Positions 33,351 to 43,000 of a stretch of 64,000 nt of DNA are shown in pieces. Under the pieces are notes generated by a model. That model made no database searches, was not told the DNA's origin, and worked only from the letters and a program-made list of their open reading frames with translations. Each line of letters starts with the position of its first letter. Positions within the stretch are counted from its first letter, which is position 1. Source of the DNA: JAJRAN01 sp963827135. GTDB taxonomy: Archaea; Thermoplasmatota; Thermoplasmata; Methanomassiliicoccales; UBA472. Position numbers and translations under genes: made by a program. The stretch covers positions 248,001 to 312,000 of the forward strand of contig CAWGZX010000006.1 of assembly GCA_963827135.1 (NCBI GenBank), read 5' to 3'.

Positions 33351-34397
33351 TCATGAGAAATCCCCTTCCCTCAGCTTCGCCTCAAAACTTCTCACGACGC
33401 CGCTGCGAACGACTCGCACGCTCATCAGTCCCCTGTCCTTCGCGTTGAATTGCATCTTGTGCTGCTCAGACCCGCGTAGGAAGTCCAACTGGTCGAACCT
33501 TTGTTCCAGGCATGCCTCGAGGATCTTGGCCCTCAACACCGACCCAGGCGAGTAGCGAGCATATTCCTCATCGTAACCTGGAATGTAATAGAGGTACCTC
33601 TTCCTATATTCAAAGCCCAGGTTCAATGCGATCACCTTGTCCTCGATATGGATGCCCTTGAAGGTCACCCCCAGTGCCCCGGGGTCGTCACCGACGACAT
33701 AGGTCAAGAAATCCACCATCCTCGGCGATGCGAAGGGGCTCGTCCCCTCGTCCTTCCACCTCTTCAGATTCAGCCGTTTGAGCTCCTGCAATTGGGGAAG
33801 TAGGTCCGCCCCCGGACGGACCTCTCGATATTCCGCACCATGCTCCCTCACTAGCTTCTTCCAGTAGCGCTTACGATGCTTCTCGATCTGGGGCGACGAA
33901 GCGTAGTATGCCTCCTCCCCAATGGAGAGGTCCGCGTAGAGGGACACGCCCTTTACCGAATCGAACTCGGGGAAGTGGCGCTGGAAGGATGAGAGGGTCG
34001 GTGCGGACGCCCATAGCTCGCGAAGCTCCAGCACGTCCCAGGAACTCATTCCCTTCACATGCTGCCAGATCGCGTCGAGCACTTCCGGGTCATCGTCCTT
34101 CGATATGACGCCCAGATGGTCCGAAGGGCCCGTGGCCAGGAATTGCAGCTTGGTCCAGCGTTTCACCCGACCCCTAGACGACAACATCAAGGGCGCTAGG
34201 CCGACCAGCTCCTCGTTCCGGAGCACAACGATGGAGCATATCCCGTGCAGGTCGCCCCAGGCTTTCCACCAGCACTTGATCCATTCGGGGCGCAGGAAGA
34301 CGTCGTCCTCGCCGCTGCTGGTAAGGATCTCACGCCAACGCGGCGCGAGGCCCATCAACTCGTCGAAGGAGCCGATCTCCTTAACTTCCAGGCTCAT
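33351..34397 (-). CDS. BioF2-like/FemAB-type GNAT acetyltransferase
   Basis: 348 residues. The N-terminus FDELMGLAPRWREILTSSG and DVFLRPEWIKCWWKAWGD are typical of the BioF2-like (Acetyltransf_6) family, associated with polysaccharide and cell-surface assembly in many prokaryotes. The C-terminal half carries a GNAT-like core: LNLGFEYRKRYLYYIPGYDEEYARYSPGSVL and a final LDFLRGSEQHKMQFNAKDR. The acceptor is unknown. A second member is encoded on the opposite strand at 34664, head to head, and both precede the giant surface protein locus, so a role in surface glycan or protein modification is plausible. Confidence 0.8.
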   Translation of the reverse strand: MSLEVKEIGSFDELMGLAPRWREILTSSGEDDVFLRPEWIKCWWKAWGDLHGICSIVVLRNEELVGLAPLMLSSRGRVKRWTKLQFLATGPSDHLGVISKDDDPEVLDAIWQHVKGMSSWDVLELRELWASAPTLSSFQRHFPEFDSVKGVSLYADLSIGEEAYYASSPQIEKHRKRYWKKLVREHGAEYREVRPGADLLPQLQELKRLNLKRWKDEGTSPFASPRMVDFLTYVVGDDPGALGVTFKGIHIEDKVIALNLGFEYRKRYLYYIPGYDEEYARYSPGSVLRAKILEACLEQRFDQLDFLRGSEQHKMQFNAKDRGLMSVRVVRSGVVRSFEAKLREGDFS

Positions 34398-34663
34398 CGG
34401 CCCTAGTATGTAATTCCGGGCGATAATCCCTTGGTCGCCTTTCAGGCTCCATATGGTCCGATGCGAAGAACCATTCCGGTTTCATCCCGCCATAGAATTT
34501 TGGAATGGTATATGCTACTGGTCTGGAGGGGACTATTGATCTGCTCCCACAGTCAATGACTCCCGGATTTGATGAACAAGACATCGCCCGATACCTTCTC
34601 GAGCTCGGCCAGCGAACATCACATGGAATATTTAATAAGCTGATATGCAATAAAAAAATAAGG

Positions 34664-35776
34664 ATGAAGCACAAGATCGTCGCCTCCCTGGCTGAGCTGG
34701 ACCCTTACAGGAAGGAGTGGGAGAACCTGCGCCTCGATTGCCGTTCCTCCATTTTCACCAGCTTCGACCTGGTCCGCATCTGGCTCGAGGCTTTCAAAGG
34801 CACCGCGCAGCCACAGGTGGTCATGGTGGAGGACCATGGAGCCCTAGTAGGCATCGCACCGATGTGCATGCAAAGGCAATCCATGGCCGGCCTGCCCGTC
34901 CGCAACCTGAACATGGTCGGGTTCGGCAAGGAGATCCTTGGCTACAGCCTGATGTCGGTCATGGCCAAGGACGCCGATGATGCGGTACTCGAGGAGCTCG
35001 TCCGAGGGGTGGGGAGGGTTAAATGGAACTTGATGCAGTTGATCGCCCTTGACCCTACCCCGTCGACGGAGAGGTTTCTCCAGCTCATTAAGCAGGAGTT
35101 CTCTTGGCAACCCTTCCCGGAGGTGAGCAATCTTTTCTACGAGTTCCCCGTCGAAGGGGAAATTGCCTCGAAGTTCGGCAGCAACAGCCGAAGGTTGCTC
35201 AGGAGGATCCGCAACGATCTGCAGCGTGAGGGTAGGTTGCAGGTCCGTTTGGCCAAGAACGGGGCAGAGGCGGAGCGGGCGATGTGCCTCTACGTGGAGC
35301 AGCACATGGAACGATGGAGGGGGAAGGGAGGGAGCATCTTCAGCGACCAAAGGAACGCACATCAGTTAGTGGAGATGGGCAAGTATGTGGTGGAGAACGG
35401 CGCCGGCCTCATCCACGAGATGCTCATCGATAACGAAGTCGCGGCCCAATCCCTTGTCCTGCTGGATGGCGATGTCGCGCGGGGATACCGCGTCGGTATG
35501 ATTGATCGATTCAAGGATTACTCGCCAGGGAAGCTCATCATCATGCTGGTGATGGAGGACCTCCGCGCTCGTGGCCTCAAGGGCTACGACCTGCTGCGAG
35601 GGGACGAGGATTACAAGCACCACATGAAGACGCGCGAGCGCATGCTTCCCGCGATTCAGGTGCTTCGCGGCTCCCTAATGATGATGTCCAAGGCGCGCAA
35701 ACTGCCAGGCATCCACCAGCTGGACGAGCGCCTCGGGGTGGGCGACCGCGTGCTCAAGCGTGCCAACGAAGGATGA
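34664..35776 (+). CDS. BioF2-like/FemAB-type GNAT acetyltransferase (second copy)
   Basis: 370 residues. It shares with the neighbouring gene LDPYRKEWENL...SIFTSFDLVRIWLEAF near the start and GYRVGMIDRFKDYSPGKLIIMLV...YDLLRGDEDYKHHMKTRERM near the end. The two are clearly related but divergent. ATG 34664 is chosen: tatttaata (34628-34636) lies 28 bases upstream and the family's N-terminus begins there; upstream codons to 34505 show no family resemblance. It ends 10 bases before the convergent giant surface-protein gene. Confidence 0.8.
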   Translation: MKHKIVASLAELDPYRKEWENLRLDCRSSIFTSFDLVRIWLEAFKGTAQPQVVMVEDHGALVGIAPMCMQRQSMAGLPVRNLNMVGFGKEILGYSLMSVMAKDADDAVLEELVRGVGRVKWNLMQLIALDPTPSTERFLQLIKQEFSWQPFPEVSNLFYEFPVEGEIASKFGSNSRRLLRRIRNDLQREGRLQVRLAKNGAEAERAMCLYVEQHMERWRGKGGSIFSDQRNAHQLVEMGKYVVENGAGLIHEMLIDNEVAAQSLVLLDGDVARGYRVGMIDRFKDYSPGKLIIMLVMEDLRARGLKGYDLLRGDEDYKHHMKTRERMLPAIQVLRGSLMMMSKARKLPGIHQLDERLGVGDRVLKRANEG

Positions 35777-35785
35777 GTCCGCCGC

Positions 35786-37075
35786 CTACCTCCTTCTCCT
35801 CATCAGCACCACCGCCGCTGCGACCGCGACGACCGCCACGGTGATCAGGACGATCAGCAGGGTGGTGTCGAAGCCACTCGAGCCGCCGGGCATCGGGACT
35901 GCGTGCACCGGGTCGGTGGCGGGCCCCTCTCCGGCCTCGCTGTAGGCCGATACTTGATAGTAGTAGTCCTGGCCGTTGATCAGGCCCCCATCGGAGTACG
36001 ATGTCGCCGTCACCGTCGTCAGATACATCAGCCCGTCCGGCGGCGACCCGCGGTAGATCTTGTAGCCGATGACTGCAAAGCTCCCCGACTCCGCAGGAGG
36101 CGACCAAGTCAGCGTGACGCGCCTATCGCCTGGTGTCGCGTTCAGCCCCGTCGGGGCGCTTGGAGGGGCCGGCCCCTCGTTGGGGGTGGCGGAGACTTCC
36201 TCACTGATGGCACCTAGGCCGATGGAGTTCTCTGCCGCCACCTGGTAGTGATACGCCACTCCGTTGGTCAGCAAGGTGTCATTGTGGCTGAGAGACGCGC
36301 CCGTCCAGATTAGGGCGCCGTCGCGGTAAAGATGATATGCCATCGGACCGGGCCCTTGGTACGCAGGAGCGGTCCAGCTCAGGAATACGTAGGCGTCTCC
36401 CGCCTCTGCACTCACACCAGACGGTGAGGAGGGCACTCCGAAGGGCGTCCCTATGGCTTGGCTTGAATTCGGACCCAAGCCCGCGTTGTTCTGGGCTGCG
36501 ATCACCAGATAATAGGTCCGGCCCTTCTCCAGGCCGTCGATGACGGAGAAAGGTTGTATGGATTCCACCCGCATAGGCAAAGAGCTGGAAGCCGTTCCAT
36601 AGTGGACGACATATTTCACGATCGAGGAAGCGTTGCTGTAGATGGGCGCATCCCACGCCAGGGTCAGGTTGCCATTTCCCTCCGTGACCTCGATGCCGTA
36701 GGGGGCGCTCGGGGTCATCTCGTCGGGCAGGGGCATGGCCTGGACAGCGGTACCGTTCGGGCCCCAGCCGATGGGGTTCGAGGCCGATAGCTCGTAAGTG
36801 AAGGTGACGAAGTTGGCCAGCCCCGTGTCCGAATGGGCCAGTCCGATCCCGCTCCAGACCAGGGCGCCGTTGCGGAACAGATGGTAGGTCAGCTCTCCCG
36901 TCCCAAGGTAGTCCGGCGCGGCCCAGCTGAGCTGGACCATGCCGTTGCTAGATTCCGCCTCTAGGCCCTTAGGTGCGCTCGGAAGCCCTTGTGGGATCAC
37001 GCTCAGGCTCGAGGAGTTGGGGCTCCAGCCGATGGAGTTCGAGGCCGCTACCTTGTAGCACATAGGTCCGGCCAT
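35786..37075 (-). CDS. C-terminal part of the giant fibronectin-III surface protein (after a frameshift)
   Basis: It reads four further fibronectin type III domains, each ending in a pattern like AxNxxGxG, then a serine/glycine linker (GGSSG) and one membrane helix TLLIVLITVAVVAVAAAVVL followed by RRRR, the membrane anchor of the whole protein. Its first residues (CYKVAASNSIGWSPNSSSL) complete the domain that is cut off in the gene at 36969-45134. No proper start codon context exists, so it is translated alone only if initiation occurs at internal ATGs; most likely it is the frame-shifted end of one gene. Confidence 0.85.
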   Translation of the reverse strand: MAGPMCYKVAASNSIGWSPNSSSLSVIPQGLPSAPKGLEAESSNGMVQLSWAAPDYLGTGELTYHLFRNGALVWSGIGLAHSDTGLANFVTFTYELSASNPIGWGPNGTAVQAMPLPDEMTPSAPYGIEVTEGNGNLTLAWDAPIYSNASSIVKYVVHYGTASSSLPMRVESIQPFSVIDGLEKGRTYYLVIAAQNNAGLGPNSSQAIGTPFGVPSSPSGVSAEAGDAYVFLSWTAPAYQGPGPMAYHLYRDGALIWTGASLSHNDTLLTNGVAYHYQVAAENSIGLGAISEEVSATPNEGPAPPSAPTGLNATPGDRRVTLTWSPPAESGSFAVIGYKIYRGSPPDGLMYLTTVTATSYSDGGLINGQDYYYQVSAYSEAGEGPATDPVHAVPMPGGSSGFDTTLLIVLITVAVVAVAAAVVLMRRRR

Positions 37076-40000
37076 TGGTCAGACCAATATCGACACAATC
37101 GGTCGCCGTCCCGCTCCAGAGCAGGATGCCGTCGCGGAAGAGGTTATAGATTAGGTCGCCAGGGCCCGAGTAGTTGGGCGCGCTCCAGCTCAACGAGGCT
37201 TGGGAGCTGGCGATTGCGGCGGTCAGGCCCCAGGGCGCATCCGGCGGCCCTAGAGCAGAGGCGGTCGCTTGGCTGCCATTGGACCCCCAGCCGATGGAGT
37301 TCGAGGCCGCCACCTTATATGAGTAAAGGACACCTTTGGCCAGGGGGGCGTCGTGATATGAGAGGTCTGTGCCGCTCCAGACCAGGGAGCTTTCCCGGAA
37401 CAGATGGTACGTCAGCATCCCCGGCCCCGTGTAAGAAGGCTCCGCCCAGCTTAGATCGACGGCCCCTGGAGCGGGGACTGCGACCAGGTCCCTCGGCGCC
37501 GAGGGCACCGTGTCCGCCAGCACAGGCGTGGCCGAGACCTCGGAGGAGTTCGCCCCTTGACCTAGGTCGTTGGACGCTCTCACCTTGTAGCGATATGTCA
37601 CGCCGTTGACGAGCGGGCCGTCGGTGCACGACAGCCCCTGCCCGCTCCAGATCGATGTCCCGTCCCTGTACAGATGGTATGTCAGGACCCCCGGCCCGGA
37701 GTATGTCGGAGCCGTCCAATTGAGCTCGACGAAGCCGTTCCCCGGCGAAGCCACCAGTCCATCGGGCGCACCGGGGGGGCCTTGCGGCGTGGCATCTATG
37801 CTGGATGAGAAGGCGCTCCAGCCTATGGAGTTGGAAGCGGCCACCTTGTACGAGTAGCTTTGGCCGTTGCTCAGGCCCGAGTCAGAGTACGACGATGCTA
37901 TCCCGCTCCAGACCTCCAACCCATCCCGGAGTAGATGGTAGGCCAGGGTCCCTGGACCGATATAGGAAGGCGTGCTCCAGTTCAGCTGCACCTTGCCATC
38001 GCCAGGAGATGCCGCGAACCCACAGGGGGCGGTGGGCGGCCCTTGCGGCGTCGCGCCCACGATGGAGGAGTTCGGCCCCCAGCCATACGGATTCGATGCC
38101 GCCACGTTGTACAAGTAGGTCCGCCCGTTGCTCAGGCTGGCGTCCACGTAGGACAGGGCGCCGCCGCTCCAGACCTCCACCCCGTCGCGGAACAGGTGAT
38201 AAGTCGATGGAATTGGCCCTGCGTACGAAGGCGAGGTCCAATTGAGAACGACCGCCCCATCGCCTCCGATGGCCTGAAGTCCCCTCGGCGCGCTCGGTGG
38301 GCCCCTCGGAACCACGCTGATGCTGGACGAGTTCGCGCTCCAGCCTATGGAGTTGGAGGCCGCGACCTTGTAAGCGTAGCTTTGGCCGTTGCTCAGGCCA
38401 AGATCGTCACTATGCGTGGCGATGCCTGTCCAGACCTCCGCCCCATCACGGAACAGGTGATAGGTCAGGGTGCCCGGCCCGGAATAATTCACGGCGTTCC
38501 AGGTCAACGACGCTTGAGAATCTCCCGCGGTTCCTACCAAGCCCCAGGGGGCGTCTGGCGCTCCGACAGGAGTCGCCAGGACCGCGGTGCAGTTCGCACC
38601 CCAGCCGATGGAGTTCTGTGCCGCCACCTTGTATGAGAGCTGCCCTCCCTTGGCCAAGGGCGAGTCGCTATAGGACGTGGCCGTGCCGCTCCAGATCAGC
38701 GCGCCGTCGCGGAACAGATGGTAGGTCAGAGTGCCAGGTCCGACATAGTACGGAGCGGCCCAGTTCAAGTCCACTAACATAACGCCGGGTGTGGCAGCCA
38801 GACCGCGCGGGGGGGTAGGGACGGTGTCCACCGCCCTCGGCGTCGCCTGGACCAGGGAACTGTTCTCCCCCCAGCCGATGGAATTCTGCGCCGCCACCTT
38901 GTATGAATAGGTCACACCGTTCGTCCGCCCGCCGTCGGCGTATTCCAGTCCTACCCCGCTCCAGATCAGCGCGCCGTCGCGGAACAGGTGATAGGTCAGA
39001 GCGCCCGGGCCCATGTAAGCGGGCGCGGTCCAGTTGAGGCCCACGAACCCGTCCCCGGCATCGGCCTGCAGCCCACGTGGCGCCGAGGGCACGGTGGATG
39101 GCGTGGCGGATGCTTCGTTGGAGAGCGGTCCCTCGCCGACGCCGTTGACGGCGCTGACCTTGTAATAGTAGGTCTGGCCGTTGGTGAGGCCTGTGTTAGT
39201 GTAGGTGAGCACGTTCCCCAGCGTGGTAAGGAGCGTCTCTCCTCCCGAGCTCGTGCCGCGATAGACCTTGTAGGCCGTAACCGAGCTGCCGCCGTTGTTC
39301 GCTGGAACTGACCAGGACAGGACGATCTGCCCGTTGCCTGAGGATGCCGCCAGGCCGTTCGGTGCCGTAGGCAGGGTGACGGGTGTGGCGGAGACCTCCT
39401 CGGAGAGAGCGCCCTCGCCCATGACGTTGATGGCCCTGACCTTGTAATAGTACGCCTGGCCATTGGTCAGATTGGTGTCGGCATATGCGAGGGCTCCGAT
39501 GCTGGCGATAGGCGACTCCCCTCCAGATGTCGTGCCGCGGTACAGCTTGTAGCCGGTGATGGCGCTCCCGCCGTCACTGGAAGGTGCGTTCCAGCCGAGG
39601 ACGATCTGCGCGTTACCGGCAACTGCTGAAGTGATCATCGGAGCAGAAGGAGTGGTCGCAGGGATCGCTGACGCCTCGATGGACAGTGGCCCCTCGCCGA
39701 CGGCGTTGGATGCGCTGACCTTGAAGTAGTAGGTCTGGCCGTTTGCGAGGCCGGTGCTGGTGTAGACGAGCACGTTTCCAAGGGTGGCCAGCAGGGCCTC
39801 CCCACCGGACGACGTCCCCTGATAGACCTTGTAGCCGATGACCGCGCTTCCGCCCTCGCTCGACGGCGCCGACCATGTCAGGGCCACCTGGGAGTTGCCG
39901 GCCGTTGCCACGAGGATCTGCGGAGTGGTCGGGACCGTGGCCGGGGTCGCAGAGGCTTCGTTGGAAAGCGCGCTCTCCCCTACCCCGTTGACGGCGCTGA

Positions 40001-43000
40001 CCTTGTAGAAGTATATCTGGCCGTTTATGAGCCCGGTGTCCACATATGACAGGGTGTTGCCGAGCAGGACCAGGAAGACCTCGCCTCCTGAGGTCGTGCC
40101 GCGATAGACCTTGTAACCGGTGATGGCGTTGCCCCCGCTGCTCGTTGGCGCGCTCCAGGCTAATGTCATCTGGGCGTTGCCCCTGGCAGTGGTCAGCCCG
40201 GTCGGGGCCGATGGGGTGGTGGCGGGAATGGCCGATGCCCCATCGGATTGAGGACTATCGCCCTTCTGGTTGACGGCGCTGACCTTGTAATAGTAGGTCT
40301 GGCCGTTGGTGACGGCCGTGTCCACGTAGGACAGTACGTTCCCCAATGTGGTAAGGAGGGACTCGCCTCCTGGGCTCGTTCCCCGGTAGACCTTGTAACC
40401 GGTGATGGCGCTGCCACCGTTGCTCAAAGGAGTCGACCAGGCTAAGGACACCTGGACGTTGCCAGGGGTGGCGGTAAGGCCTTGCGGGGCGGAGGGCACG
40501 GTGGCGGGCGTGGCCGACACCTCGGTGGACAACGCCCCTTCCCCGACGTCATTCATCGCGCTTACCTTATAATAATAGATCTGGCCGTTGGTCAAAGAGA
40601 CGTCTGTGAAGGTGAGCACGTTGCCCAGGGTGGTCAAAAGGACCTCGCCGCCCTGTGCCGTTCCTCTGTAGACCGTATAATTGGTTATTGGGCTACCACC
40701 GTCGCTCCATGGCGGCGACCAGCCAAGGACAACCTGAGCATTGCCCGATGTCGCCGTCGGGCTCTGAGGCGCGAAGGGCACGGCGGCCGGGGTCGCCGAG
40801 GCTTCGCTGGACAGCGCGCCCTCACCTACGATGTTGATAGCGCTCACCTTGAAAAAATAGGTCTGGCCGTTGAGCAGGCCGGTGTCAGTGTAGGTAAGGA
40901 CGTTCCCGATCTCGATCAGTAACGATTCTCCGCCAGGGCTCTCCCCCCTATAGACCTTGTACCCAGTGATGGCGCTGCCACCGTTGCTGGCTGGCGCATT
41001 CCAGGAGAGAACGACCTGCGCGTCGCCCCTTACCGCGACAAGGTTGGATGGCGGGGCAGGCACGGTGGATGGCGTGGCGGATGCTTCGTTGGAGAGCGGT
41101 CCCTCGCCGACGCCGTTGACGGCGCTGACCTTGTAATAGTAGGTCTGGCCGTTGGTGAGGCCTGTATTAGTGTAGGTGAGCACGTTCCCCAGCGTGGTAA
41201 GGAGCGTCTCTCCTCCCGAGCTCGTGCCGCGATAGACCTTGTACCCAGCGATAGGGCTGCCGCCGTTGTTCGTTGGAACTGACCAGGTCAGAGAGACTTG
41301 GGCGTTACCTCCTGTCGCGGTCAGGGAGAGCGGCGATGTCGGAAGGGTGGCGGGGGTGGCAGAGGCCTCGATGGATAGGGGGCCTTCACCTATGACGTTG
41401 AGAGCGCTGACCCTGTAGTAGTAGATCTGGCCATTCGTAAGGGAGGTGTCGCCGTAGGAAAGGGCAGCTCCGCCCAATGTGGTCAGCAGGGACTCCCCGT
41501 TGGAAACCGTTCCTCTATAGACCCGATAGCCGTCTATCGAGCTCCCGCCGCTGCTGGATGGCGCGGACCAAGCGATGTCGATCCTGGAATCGGAGGCGAT
41601 GGCTACGAGCCCTTGCGGCGCGGAAGGCACGGCTCCGGGGGTCGCCCAGACCTCGTTGGAGAGAGCGCCCTCGCCTAAGGAGTTGGAAGCGCTGACCTTG
41701 TAATAGTAGACCTGGCCGTTGGTGAGCCCTGTGTCGGTGTAGGTGAGGACGTTGCCCAGTGTAGTGAGCAATGCCTCGCTCCCAGAGGCTGCACCACGGT
41801 ACAATTTGTATCCGGTGATGGTGGTGCCTCCGTTGTCTGCGGGAGCTGTCCATACGAGGACCACCTGCGATATGTCGGGGATGGCGGAGGTGACCATTGG
41901 AGCGGACGGCGTGGACATCGGCGTGGCGGATGCTTCGTTAGAGAGCGGTCCCTCGCCGACGCCGTTGACGGCGCTGACCTTGTAATAGTAGGTCTGGCCG
42001 TTGGTGAGGCCGGTGTTAGTGTAGGTGAGCACGTTCCCCAGCATGGTAAGGAGCGTCTCTCCTCCCGAGGTCGTGCCGCGATAGACCTTGTAAGCCGTGA
42101 TCGCCACGCCGCCGTTGCTGGAGGGCGAGGACCAGTTGAGGGTTGCTTGAGAGCTGCCACTTATGGCGGTCAAGCTCAGAGGGGCGCTCGGCGCCGCACC
42201 AGGCATTGCCGAAGCCTCGATCGACCGCGCACTCTCGCCCATCGAGTTGATGGCGCTGACCTTGTAATAGTAGGTCTGGCCATTGGTAAGCCCTGAATCA
42301 GTGAAGGAAAGGACGTTGCCCAGCGTGGTGAGCAAGGTCTCTCCGCCCGGAGCTGTGCCACGATAGAACTTGTAACCGGTGATGACGCTGCCGCCGTTGC
42401 TCGACGGGGCCGACCAGGTGAGGTTGATAAGGGATATCGCCGGGGAGGCGGCCAATGATTGTGGCGAAGAGGGGACCGTGGCGGGAGTGCCCGATACCTC
42501 GTCGGAGATCCTGCTCTGTCCCACCGAGTTGATCGCAGTGATCACGAAGTAATAGGTCTGGCCGTTGGTCAGGCCGGTGTTCGTGTAGGCTAGGACGTTG
42601 CCGACCGTCAACAGCAACGATTCGCCACTCGGGGACGTGCCCCGAAAGATCCTGTAGTTGGTGATGGGCTGGCCGCCATCGTTCGCAGGTGGGTTCCATG
42701 TAAGTACAAGCTGGGTATTGCCTGGGGTGGTCGCGAGGTTGGCGGGCGGGTCCGGGGCGGTCGTGGGCGTGGCCGGACCTGCCTCCGCGGATTGGGGTCC
42801 CTGACCGACCAGGTTCTCCGCCGCCACCTTGTAGTAGTATGCCTGATGGGCGACGGATGTGTCGGTATATGCTAGGACATTGCCAACGAACGTGAGATAG
42901 GTTTCCGCGCCGGGGGACGTGCCACGATATATCCTGTACTTGGTTATCGTAGTGCCTCCGTTGCTGGCCGGAGCCTGCCATGCTAGAGCTACCTGGCCCG

